64,000 nt of DNA from NCBI GenBank assembly GCA_038380795.1, contig CM076259.1, forward strand, positions 26,022,977 through 26,086,976. The letters run 5' to 3'. This DNA comes from Pyrocephalus nanus (lineage: Eukaryota > Chordata > Aves > Passeriformes > Tyrannidae). Below, in pieces: positions 1-13,100 of this stretch. The position numbers and the translations under genes are program-made. Positions within the stretch are counted from its first letter, which is position 1; each line of letters begins with the position of its first letter. Below the pieces are notes generated by a model. The model was not told the DNA's origin, ran no database searches, and saw only the letters and a list, made by a program, of their open reading frames with translations.

Positions 1-990
1 TATGAAATTTATATACAAAATCTTAAAGAGTAATCTAATTCTCAGATATAAATAATCTGACATTTAAAATTAAGGCAGACACTCCAAGCTTGACCTAACC
101 TACCTGTATGCTGAAGGGAAAATTGTTTTGAATGATACTTATCATGTTGCCTTACCCAGCAGGAGACGAACTAAAATATCGTGTGAATGTTTTATAGTCC
201 AGTCCAAATCTGAACTCTAAGCCCTTATCGGTGGATGTTGTGGTTTAAAGACCCGTTGGCAGCGACAAGAACAGAGGAATATAGGCAGGGTTTGAAGCAG
301 CCATGTTTTGCTTCTCACCCCATTTAACAGCAGCATATGCTGTGCTGATTGACTGCGGCCTCTAGCAGGGGTCCAAGGACTTGGCCTCATATCTTTAGAT
401 CTGTAGCAGACAAATCAATTGCTCAGCAGTCAGTTTCCTTAGCAGTAAAATAAATCTATATGGTGTAAAACAAATGAAATTATTAGCAATATTATGGCTA
501 GTTTTACAATTATCCCAAATAGTGGCAGTTAGATGCCTCTTTCATGCAGCTTTGGGTCAAGGAGGGAAGACGTCTAGTTCTGAATTCTATCCTGTAGTAA
601 ATTATACTTGCAGTCCTTAATGAGAGAAAAAAAGGAAAGAAAATGTTAAAATTCAATTGGTATCTGTTAGGAGACACAACATCAGGGCTGGCGGTGTTAC
701 CAGCAGTACCTTGTTAAATTCCCTACATGCATCGGTCAGCAAAATGCTGTGGGATCTGCAGCTCTAAGAACATACCAGTTCTATGTCCCTTGGGTTTTTT
801 TTCAAACTACACCTTAAAGATATGGTGAGTTATTTTTGACATATACATGATGGGTTGCTAAAACAAATAAGTAGCTATTTTCAGAAGATTTGGTTTAACC
901 CATTCTTAAATACGAAAACATACATCTCTCCTCCATTCTGGATTTTGGGAGCTGACACTTTACCTAGCACTTGTTACATTCGCTTTCCAG
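1..990 (+). other. STXBP5L: STXBP5L intron (left edge)
   Basis: Intronic sequence leading to the acceptor at 981-990. I see no coding exon with splice sites and no clear repeat. Confidence 0.7.
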
Positions 991-1161
991 ATCACGTGAA
1001 TGGTCACTGTACAAGTCCAACATCCCAGAGCTGCAGCTCAGGAAAACGACTTTCCAGTGCGGATGTCTCAAGAGCAAACCGCCGAGGGCCCGGGAGGCCC
1101 CCCTTCAGAAAAGCCCAGTCTGCAGCCTGCATGGAGATTTCTCTCCCAGTCACCACAGAAG
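991..1161 (+). CDS. STXBP5L: STXBP5L exon: hypervariable linker
   Basis: The acceptor is cgctttccag before 991 and the donor is g/gtgggt after 1161. The exon enters with two bases of an Asp codon and leaves with one base of a Glu codon. It encodes HVNGHCTSPTSQ, then a basic Ser/Arg/Pro-rich stretch with GKRLSSADVS and FRKAQSAACMEISLPVTTE. This is the exposed loop between propeller blades that is alternatively spliced in tomosyns. The sequence is low in hydrophobic residues and rich in possible phosphosites, fitting a regulatory loop. Confidence 0.92.
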
Positions 1162-4100
1162 GTGGGTGGCAATGAATGTTTTGCTAGGTATTCATGAATT
1201 TCTCACAGGCTGTGAAAGCAAATAAGTTTAGCGTGATCCTTGTCCTAGCCATCGCCCTGAACTGCTGTCTTCATCTGAGTGCTTGGAATTAGAACCGCCC
1301 CTGTGTCTTAGTGTTGTTACTAACAAGGCTGCTCCTGAGCTCTGTGCTGCCTAGGGATGTAGTGTGCTGAACCTCACCGAGCTCCTGCAGCTCCCCGAGC
1401 CTGTATGGACTGGGTGCTTTGTTCTGGAAAAGCGATTCTTTGTGGCGGCCTGTGTACAGTTACTGTGACAGCTGGTGGTACTAACGTTCTAAACTCTCAT
1501 TGTCTTTACTTACCAAGTCTGAAAATGAGTAAGATATTTTTAGAATGTGAGTTCAGGCTTTGCAGATACTAATTATTTATTGGTACTGAAGACTTTATAA
1601 AATTCCACAATCCCTGACCATTGTTTATGGTAAAATTATAGCCTTTTTTTTTTTTTTTTTTTTTAAATTTAGAATGCATTTCTTCCTTTAATCCTTGAAA
1701 AGCCAGTCTTCAAATCTTGATCTGCCTGAGTGCTGAGTCTTGATGAAATTGAGAGAGTGGATCACTCTGGCAATGCTTTGTGCTTCAAATTTAAAATAGG
1801 CATATTTTAATTGCAGCAGTGCCAGCTATTTCACCACTGATCATTTAAGTAGAAGGATTCAGCTGACATGTTCTTCTTCAATCTTGATAGTGTTCCCACT
1901 CTGCAGTTGATGGCCTTGACCCCCATTTCCCATGTTTCCAGCTCCCCCACATTCTTGCAATAGAACAATGCCTCATCTGTGCAGAAAAGCTTCAGTCTAT
2001 CAAAAACTGAAAAAGCATGGAATCAAAATAAATGGTGGAGGCCTGGAGTGTTGGTTTTGTGTTCAATTTTGGTAATAAGTAAAACAATAATAGTATTTAA
2101 GCAACATAAACGATAAGTTAATATTGTAAGAATAAATAATTTTAACAATTAGCTCTTTCAAAAATCCAGGGTTCATTTTTAATCAAGTTGCAGAATAACT
2201 TCCTAAGTACCTAAGATAATAATCTCCTGTGGCTATTGTCTGCGGTGTAGAATAGACTGAAACCCCTGTATAATACGTGATAGGCAATCAAGAACACCTT
2301 GACCCTAACACTCTGTCCTGTGAGGAGTTTTTGTATCCTAGCCTGCCCACCTGCAGAGGTGTCTGCATCACAGTTCTTTATGACTGCAACCAGTACTCCT
2401 TATTTTTTATGGTTGTTAATGGAGACAGAGCAAGGAGAATTCTATCACTCAGTGTCTAGTTTTATATTTTTAAAAGCAAATTGTTGCAAAATACCTTTGC
2501 TACTAGTAGCAAATTGCTAGAAACTTTGATTTGTTTGTTTGTTTGTTTTATGATAACATAAAATAGCAAATTTTTTCCTCTACATTAATTACTGATTACG
2601 AACATAACATAACCCTTTCATCTAGCTCTCTTTATGTGCCACACAAATGTGGTAAGTACCATTGTCAGATAATAGCTCCTGATGGAAAATATATCACTGC
2701 CACAGTAGTTTCTGTTGCTGTGTGTTTTTCTTCATCCCATGTAAGGCGAAACTCTTCTGGAATTCTTGTATGCAGATACTGCTGCAACATCAGCACTACT
2801 TGTACGTACCAAGGCTACACTACTACCTATTTCTTTTCTGCTTCTTTTCTTTTTGTCTCCCATCCTCCCAGAGTAAGATGAGTCAGTGGCAGGCAGGTGA
2901 GTTTGTGTACAGTCACCTTTCAGCAGGTCTATTGACTAAAATAACGTTCTGATTATCTGTATTCTCTCATTAAAGCAAATCCATCTGACCAGCTTGTCTA
3001 AACTTTTTCTGAGATGCCTGTGGTATTCTAGCTCAGCTACTGATCTGTCTGGTATGACCGGCATTTCTTCACTGTTCTTCATGTATCTTCAATTTCTAGA
3101 CACACTGTTTAGTCAAATAGTTCAGTGTATTTCTGAAGGTTTTTATACTAAGTAATTTGGTTGAAGGTAGTATGGTGCTTGTAAGATTCTCAGTCTTGGT
3201 GAGGGAGAAGGAAGATAAGAAGTTAAAGGGTTTGAAAAACAATATACTGAGAATAAAAATTCTCTCTCAAATGTAAAACTGGCTTTGACCAAAACCTTCT
3301 GGTCTAGTGGTTCCAAAATAAAATGAAAAAATCCTCTCTCTGCTAAGAATTTATTGGCTACTTAGGAGCATATGCTGCCACAAATGATAGATGTATTCCC
3401 AAGAAATTCTTTCCTCTTTGTTTTATATATGCTCATGTGGTGAATGAAGATACATATTTTATGTCCTCACTAGAAAAGTAATATTTCAGGTTAGAATTTG
3501 GTAAGATTTTATTATTTTACCCAAGTAGAATTTTGATTAGAGTTTGCTATCTCAGTAGTGTTAAGGACTTTTTATACATAAAAGAAAAAAAAAAAAAAAA
3601 GAAGCCTTTGTGTGGGGGTAAATTGTTCTTACCTTTTTTAAGCCTATCTCTAAGGCACTGATAATACTTGGATATTTTTTCTAATAATACTTCCAGTTCC
3701 TGTTCTTTATGATCTCTTCTATTTGATTTGATTTAAAAGATAATATATTTTGGTGAGTAATCATAAAATATCTATTAGAATAATAAATTAATCTTCTCCT
3801 CTCGCATTGGATTTCAAAATCTACTTATTTAAATTTGATCTTCTGGTACAATAGGAATTGTATTTCCAGCATTTTCATCAAGTGTATTTTCAAGCAACTT
3901 TCACATAATAAATTATTTTGCATTCATTCCTGTTAGCTGATTGTCAAGATTTTGCTGACTCTCACCACTTTACTTGTGCAAAAGGATTCCTGATATACAA
4001 AAGCATTTTTGAAGAATGTCTTTGCAATGATGAATCATAGGAAGAAAATGGAGGAGGGTTGTCTTGCTTTCTGCTGGTTGAAGTATTGCAAACTGCTCAG

Positions 4101-7100
4101 GTTCATAAAGTGCTGATATTTCCTTCATACTGATAGAAGAATAATTCAAAAGCCAAGTAACAGTAGCAGAATAGTGGTGTCTAGGTGTGCATCATTACTG
4201 TTACTGCTTAAACCTGTGTGTTTCCCAGTATCCTCATCATCCTCATTTATGCTGTTTAAAATGTTACATATTGTCCTGTAGTATCTTCTGGTTTCATGAA
4301 TGCAGTACTCTGATGGCTTTAGTAATAAATTCTGTAGTTGCTCAATATTATATGTCTAATTATAGCAAGAAATTAGAACCCTGCAAGTTCTTAAGTGCAT
4401 ATTATTAGATAAAAGGAAGAGATTTTTTTACAGTGAGGGTGGTGAAACACTTGAACAGGTTGCCCACAGGGGTGGTGGATTCCCCATCCCTGGAAACATT
4501 CATTTAATGTCAGATTGGACAAGGCCCTGAGCAACCCGATCTAATGGAAGTTGTCCCTCTTCATCACAGGTGGGTTGGACTAGATGACCTCTAAAAGTTC
4601 CTTCCAGCCCGAACTTTTCCATGGTTTATGATTCTAAATATTTACCATTCTTGTTTTCACATACTTTTGACTAAGATGTTTCTTTCTTACAATATTTAAG
4701 AATTTATTGGCATTGTAAACAAACCCACAAATATAGCAAATTCCATTGCTGAGCTTCTAAATTATAAACTTCTTTAAGTCCTTTTTGACCATAAGTTTTT
4801 GAGATTTCAGGAGTTTGTGATTGTATTTCTTTGATAAGGGTATAAACTACACAGGGTATAAACTACATTTTTTATTATCAAGCACAACACTGTGCTTTTA
4901 AATATCAACAGTAGTAAAAAATACACATGAATGCGAATTATTCCAAGAAAATCCTTACAGAGATTCTGACCCATAATGACATTCTGTGGAATGGGAATGT
5001 GTTTTATCTCCAACCTTAGTGGATTTCCTTCCAGGCTGTAGCCATTTGCACTTGCTCATGTCTTGGTCTGTTCAAGCTCTGGGCTCTGACTAGCACCCAA
5101 TTTTGTCTGCAGGTGTCCTCACAGAAACACTGAAATAGGAATTAAACTTTTGTTTGGGGAAATGAAATGCATGCCCCAACTGGTTTACCTTCTGCCCTGT
5201 GGCACAGATACAAAATAGTCCATCTCAGGTTAAGAGATAATATCATATATTTTTCAAATGTGTTAAAGCCCTCTTTCCATGTAGAACATCAGGGATCCCA
5301 GCCTGATCAAGAATCTCACTGTAGATGAATAGACCTCAAACATCTGCTCCTCTTCTGCATAGGAAAACAAAATATTTCAGTTGAATTTTTAATTGTAATT
5401 TTAGAATAACAAAAACACTGAATTAAAGAAAATGGTGACATTAAAGAATAAAAATAAAATTGCTATGGGAGAGAACTTGGTGTGGTTATACTTGTATAGC
5501 TGGTGGGTACATGGATGTGTACACAGATGCATGTTCTGGCACACCATTCTCCTTGCTTTGTGTGTTATAACCAACACTGAGAAGTCTTTCAGATTTGGTG
5601 CTTCTTGGTTATTGATTTCTTTCAAACAAACAGTAGTTTGCATTCTCCAAATGGTTTCTCTCTGCCCTTGCCATCGAGAGCTTGTTCTGGCTGACTCTGC
5701 CATTTTCTCCTTGCCTGCATTCATACAGAAATCTGGGCATTCTGCATACCCATATCCACACATAGTTATACATCTTGGACAGAAAGTAAAGACGGTAGAG
5801 TTTTTCCTCTGAAATGTTGTGTTTGGAAATTTATTTTCTCCCAGCAGCAGTGATAGATAACTCTTTCTTTTTTATTATTATTTTTCTTCCCTGTTATGTA
5901 GTTTTTAACTAGTCCAGCTTAATCACCTTGTACCAGAAAGGCCACTTAGGTCTTGTGCTACAGACTTGGCTCTGAACAAAGAATCCTAACAAGGTTTGGC
6001 TGTGCATTGTAATTTTCTAGGAATGATAAGAACATTGAATTTGCTTTAGCTTTTCTTTAAAATAATTCAGTTTCAGCATGTACCTCAGCTTTTGGATTAA
6101 CTTTTGGTTATATGTAGTTAAAATTTGATACAGAGCACTTGAATTGAAATGTGACTGTGAGCTGGCAAAATGAACCACTCAAGCGTATTTAGTTATTATC
6201 TTTAATAGCCTTATCAAAAAATCCATGGCAAGTACAATACCATTTTCATTTTAACAGATGCAGTATACTTTTATACTTGAAGTTTTTCTTTTACTGCTGC
6301 ATATATATAGAATGACTAAAACTGTTTGATGGATAAGTTGTTTTTTCACTTATATGATTTTGTTTTGGGAAATGCATAGTATTTGGTAAATATATATATA
6401 TACCTTAAACTTCTTTTATTATTCAAAAGTATTTGTGAGAATCAACATTTAAAAAAAAAGCCCTATAGGTAGCCTGACAGAGGCTTTCAGATTTTTTTTC
6501 CCTAGTGGGTTTTCTTTAGGTTTTGGTGCCAAGTTTTTTGAGGCTTTTCGTTTGTTTTTTTATTTAGCAAAGTTTACAATAATTTTCTGTATATATATGT
6601 CAGGCTGTTACTTTGGTCTCTGTAACAAGTTTTCCAAAGCCTTTGGACTGATCTGTACCTATATCAGTACTAAAATGTGTGTGACACTTGCTCTTGTAAG
6701 TCCAGTGTGCTGTAATTGGGGTCCTGAAACATGATACTGAGTGGTTATCTTAGAAAAAGGAACCAGAGGAACCTGAGGAACCAGACTGAGCTATTTCAAG
6801 CTGTGAACTGCAGTATTTCCTGTGTAACTTATATAAAGTTTATATCAGTTTTTCCCTTGTCAGTTGTAGCCGTGCTGTTAAGCTGTCTCCAGCAGTGCTG
6901 TATGCACAGCACATTGGATTTTTTTGCACTGAATGAGTGAATGTGACCATGAGGTTTCATTCCCATGTGGTGAGGTGGGGGTAGAAGAGGGAGGTTTCTG
7001 TTTTTATCATTGCCTTCTTTTTTTCTTGAGTCTGTTGGGTCTGAAGCCCACACGTGGATGCGAGGTAAGTAATGATGGCCAAGAAGATGGCTGGGACAGT

Positions 7101-10100
7101 TTTCAAAGCCCTAGGCCTCCAAGGAAACAGAGAAACAGCCTGGTTTCTTGATCTAGAAAAATAATGAAGAAAAGGCACAAAATGATTCAAATGCGTGGCA
7201 GGGTACTAGAGAGAGGAAGGGAATAATCAGCTATCCATGTCTGCTGAGAAAAGAACAGGACATAAATTACTAAGGCGAAAGCTCAACTTAAGGAAGACAG
7301 TTGGGGATTCATTTTGATCACATGGGTAGTTAACTGCAGAAATGTATTCTCTGAGGAGGTTATTGCTTCCCTGGCAGGTTTTCAGAACAGCTCATATTCT
7401 CTGCCATGTTCCCTTTGCCAATACTCTCCATATTGCGGAGTGGATGATTTCTGGTAAACTTCCTTGCCCGAGCAGCCAGCCAAACTGACACTTGCGTGAT
7501 CCACTGGGTGTGTTACAGCAGTTATGGGACCACGCTTCACAAGGCCCCGAAGTGCCACGACTTTTCACAGCTCCGCTTTCATAGCAGATGGAAAAGCACT
7601 TGTCTTGATTTTTTTTTTGTTTATTTCTCAGGGAGGGGATTATGATGTTGGTTCTGCTTGTAAAGCATTTCAATTTTGATAATATTTGAAGGTACTTTAC
7701 ATCACTGTAACTGGTAAGACTAGTATAATAGGAAATAACTTAGAAACACTACGGTAAACCACAGTCTCCACTAACTGTTCAGTTTGTCATCGTATTTCTT
7801 GTCTGTGCAGAGAATCAGATAAAAATGTTGCATAGAAGACTTGTTCTATATCTAGAAAGTGTGAATCTTAATGTAGAAAGCTTTATTTAAAAAAAAAAAA
7901 AAGCTATTAGGAAGCTGAAATTATTTTTTTCCTGTATTTAGCAAAATCACAGCACTTTTGGTTTCCTGGGCACTGCAAACTCAAAGATTTCTGAATGAGC
8001 ATGCGTGTAGGTAAAATAAAAACCTTCTCTTTTCTGCTTCCTCTTAGAAAGATATAGAGAGATTATAAAGGTGAGCAAGGGTCAAAGCCTGTTTTTCCTG
8101 TGATATAGATGCATCAAAAATAACGGCAGCTGATCGTGGGAGTCATTCAGTCCACCTACTTCAATCCATTTCTTTAGGATGAAGTGGGAGAGTGCTCCTG
8201 AGAGTGCATGTCCCAACAAAATAGTCTGCTAAACAACATGCCTAGAAAGTAGGTTGTTGTGGCAAGAGAGAGCCTAGTTTCTAGATCCTACCCATGGTGT
8301 TCGAGTTTCCTAGAACGCATTCATATTTTATATTAGCTCCACAGCAAATAAAAAATAGGACGAGAAGGTCCAGAAACCTCAGCCACTCAGCTGAGCATCA
8401 TTGCCATCAGGGGCTCAGCTTCTAGGGGAGACATGAAGAATGCTGTTCCTCTGAATACCTTGTGGCCACAGATGCAAGAGGCATGGATGGATGGATGGAT
8501 GGAGTCAGTCCTCCTAGGGTGATTTGTGCCTACAGCCTCCCATTTTCTGCTGAGCGCTATGGCCACTGGGCTGCAAAAAGCCAGTGGCACTGTTGTCATT
8601 TAGCTTGAATCATAATCTTTATCAGATCTAACCACTGGTTTAAATGGATTTTAAGTGTCTGTCTGCCTAAATCTGGTCACAGCAGGGCTTGCAATACCCG
8701 ATGTCCCTGGAAAAACAGTGGGAGGAAGTTGTTGAGAAAGTTAGATGCCTTGTGAAGGAGCATGTCTAGTGGCTATAAGAAACCTGGAAAGAAATTGAGA
8801 AAAGCCTTGCATGGATGCATGTGAGCTGCTGGTGCATGAATTCCAACTCTGTTCAGCTAGCTATACAGTTCATGTTTGGTTTTTCCTCAGAGTACATTTC
8901 TGTGAGGATGTTAGGATCAACTTGAATTCTTACAAGAATCTGCCAATTTTCCTTGTTTTTGAAACAACTAACTCAGTGAAACTTTTGTTGTTCTTCCAGT
9001 CACTGAATAGCTAGTCAGTTTTAATTTAAATGATGATTTGATTCCAGATGAAGCTAATTTTACACCATACTCTAGGCATGTTAGAATTTGAGGGTGTGTT
9101 TTGGATTGCATGGTCAACTTTAGCATTTTTTCCTTGTTAGCTGTCACTCCAGATCAACATAAACTGTGTTGCTACATGCATAGCACTTCCCTTGGCATGC
9201 CTCTTCTGCCCCCAGTGCCCCTGCAGGTGTAGGCTTTGTGGATCTGTGAACCCTAATCCTAATGGCCCCTAACTTGGGGCTAAGGCAGAGGTCCCCAGGA
9301 CCAAGGATGGCCCAGATGAGAAAGGTGTGAAGGCAGTGATGTTACACTGCCATAACTTCATCATCCTCTATGATGTCTTTTGTCTCTGCCTTATTCTGGT
9401 ACTTCCAGATGATAGGAAAGTTATTCAACAAGTTATTCTTTCCCGAACCATCAGTGTTTTGAAAGACACTTCAGCAGAATGGACAGTTTAGGCTGGGATT
9501 TAAGTTCTAGAGAATTGTGATGTCTTTGATTAAAAAACATATGTTCAAGCTTATAATCTAAATCCAAATTGAACTCTTAGTGATCTTAATGTGAAGACAG
9601 GTTGCTTGTATAAGTCAAGGGAAGTGATTCATACAATTAAATATGGAAACTTTATAGAGTACTTTCTGTAAAGTTCTTTCACATTTTTATATTTCTATGA
9701 AAATGCTTATCTCTACTTCCTTTTCAGTATGAAGAATAGTTCTGCCCTAACAGTTACATTCTGTTTTTAAAACATGCTGAACTAAAACCTAAGCCTGAAC
9801 TTTACCATATTCTGGAAATATCAAAATAAAGATCCAAGTCTAGTGACTTGAATCTATTTTCACTTTCAGGCCTTTATTTGCCATCATTTCCATCAGTTTT
9901 GTATCCGTGTAATTCCATAAAGCCATTCAGGTTACACTGCTGTAACTGTAGCAATTTCAGGGAAATACCTTTCAGAACTTTCTCCAGGCAGGGTTGATTG
10001 AGCATCCCAGAGCTGTGAGTTCCATGTCAGCACAGACACAGCCACCCTGGCTGGAATGCTCTGCAAGCAGTATTTTTCACAGGCTTTTCAACATATTTTT

Positions 10101-13100
10101 AGGGAAACTTATTTGAGTTGATCTGTTAGGAAATCCCTCACAGTAAAATTCCAGACCCTTATTGCTTTGTTTGTGCTTAAGACAACTTCTGCTGCTTTCT
10201 AGTGAATTGTTTTTTGTGGAATGTAGCTTTAGAGTGGAGCTATTAAAAGGTGTTGGAAGCTGTTTTCATAGGCAAGCAAACGTGTGAAAACCCTACAGCA
10301 TTACTTCCTGCCCCTTTCTTCTCTGTGTTGCTGAAGCATTGCCACCACTAATATGATTTGGTCTCTGTGTCTCTGTGATGTTACTGTGTGCAGATTCATG
10401 TTTGAGGTATAATTCCTTTAAGTGTGTATTGCCACTGGTATTCAGAGCTTTGCATGTTTTCCTAATTTTAAAAGTGACAGATTTCTCTTGAAATTTTAAG
10501 ACGATGATCTTAAACTGGCAAATGTTTTAAATAGTTCCATTGGCTTCCATTAAGTCTGGTATCTGGGATTAAAACTTTTAGAATTATCCAAGTGAGGACA
10601 ATATAAACCATTTAACTTTTTTTTTCCAGAATATATTGATTTCCGTGTCAAAAAAGGTCACTTTTTGTATATGTTTCATAAGCAGATCAATTAGTCATTA
10701 TGTTAAAACGAGGAAAGGATCTATAAATAGCATCCAAGAAACTGACAGTCAGTTGCAAAACTCCAGTAATGAATGTAAACATTTGCAATGAAAATGTTGA
10801 TCTTTGTCACTGTGAGGTTGGGGGTTTTTCATTCGGCACAACAAGTGATACTTCTATTTTCGTGATTCCTAAATTCATGGAAAAAAAATACTTTATGCTT
10901 CTGTATAAGTGCTAACTCCACTGTTTTAGAAAAATCACAATGACAGTTTACTGGAAGATATGATAGGTGAGGATGTGTTACCCTAATAAAGCTTTTTGCA
11001 GCTGAGAATACACAAGTCAGAACATTCCCCTGAACCCGGCATACATTTTTTTCTTTCTTTCCTTTTATTCTATGGGAAAGTAAGGAAATTCTGGCTTTAT
11101 CTCTGCTAAGCAAAAAGAAGTTAAACAAGTTTTAAAAAAAAAAATCTCTGCAATCTCTGCTCTGTACAGGTTACAGTTGAAACACATGGAATAACTTACT
11201 CAAGTTATCTTTTAAATTCTCAGAAGACCCCCAGACCCTAAATTGAACCTTCTCCTAGACAGCAGTGCACTGCAGCAGGACACTCTGCCAGGCAAGGAAC
11301 GAGCTAGGGCAGTAACTGCTCAGGGCTGCTTTCATATAAATGTCATGATGACGGTTGGCTCAATTGTTCTTGTCCTTTTGCAATGCATGCGACTTTATGG
11401 CAGTAGGTTACATTTCCAGACGGGCAATGCTTCAGCAATTACATGGAATCAGTACATTCTCACACGACGAGCGTCACTATACTGCTCGCACATGGATGAA
11501 CAAAGGTAAGACTCAAAAGCACTGGCTTCGTTTTTAACCTGGCATGCGGGTTGGAGTGTCCTGTGTATTTCTGTCGGTGAGGTGGGCAGCAAGTTAGAGG
11601 GTTTGCAGTTGCTTTTTAATCAGAAGACTTCTGTGTTTGTATGCTGCTGGCTCATAGCTTGAAGTTAACAACCAGTCCAGTGTCACAAAGGATGTTGGTT
11701 CCTGACTTTCCATCTGCAACTCATTAACACCAATTGTGTGTAAGAAGGGACTGAATGAAAACATTTTGAAGAAAGCAGGATTACTGCTAGGAGAGTAGTG
11801 GTGTTTATATTGTGTGGTCTTAACGCATGGAATGCAGCTTTTTGAAATGCTCTGACTGAGGGTAACAATGCTTTTGCTCAGAGCTGTGCATTGTCTAACA
11901 TCCTGAACAGCAGCATGTCCCAAACTGTAGTCCTTCATTAGCTCTCAGGGAACACTGGACCCCTCTGATGGTGCTCTCAGTTCCTCTGCTGCTACCTGCA
12001 GAAATAGCATGGAGACCTCTTTGGGAAAAAAGAAGAGCCAAGAAATCCGGGTCTATAAGAGGAAAAAGGATATGGTGGTCTGAGAGGGCTGTATGGCAGC
12101 CAATGGATCCTGGGAGTTGGATATGTGCCTCTCAGAGAAACGGGAATACTGGGCTTCCTCAAAGCAAAGGGCAGTCTGGAGGCAGAAGCACATTTAAGAG
12201 AAAGTGTCATGTAGCAGGATGTTCTGCAGAGGAGGAGAAGATGAAAAGAGCACTTAGTAGCCTTTCACAGGTGAATGTCCTGTAATCTCACTGAAGCAGA
12301 GGGTCCAAATAAACTTTGACCTGGTTTACAGGGAGTACCTGGAAGTGGTCCTGGTTCAGACTTCTGCAAAAAGGTGTTGTGGCTGACATTCTTGCTACAC
12401 CCATCATGCAGAGTGAGAAAAGGAAAATATAAGAAAAAAAAAAAAACAGAATATGGTCATTGGGTTAGGGATTGCTACAGACTGGCAGGTCAACTTTGAG
12501 AAGACGGAATGTCATTTTAAGACATAGCAATCATAGTAGCAAAGGATATGCCATGGTTTTAAAATTTCTTGAATTTATGTTTCTCTAGGATAACAATGGA
12601 GTGGCTTCGATATAAAGAATTTGGGGTAGAATCTTTTGAGAAAGGAGTCCCAGGAAGCAAGCCTTAACTAAATTTTATCCAGAAATCCAGGAACAGCAGA
12701 GATTTCTACCTTGCTTTAGAGCTAGCCAATAAAGTCACATAGCAATTGCAGCCTTTGCTGTTCAGATATGTTTAATGACAACAAATTTTGACATACGTCT
12801 TGCTGGTCTTTAGATTTTCAGTTTGAATAGTGCATTTAATGGAAAATGGTACAGAATGTTCCCAAAAGTGTCCCAAAGATTCTATCTGTTAGTGTCAGTT
12901 TTGCAGAGATGTATTAGTTAACTGTACTGCACAGGAGTGAGGAACATTTCTTGTTAATTTAAGGAGGGAGAAAGCTTGATGACACATGCAAATGGCACAT
13001 CATATATTTTAAGTTCTGTGTTTGTCGCCTACACTAACTGCATTTGTCCTTTCAACATCTTTCTTAGTTTGAGCCCCACCATATTTGAATTTTATGTGAC

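Noticed and set aside
11243..11509. Plus-strand 88-codon frame considered as an alternative STXBP5L exon.
   Set aside because: No matching tomosyn sequence and no acceptor/donor pair in a compatible phase; the exons at 1161 and 15128 already join perfectly.
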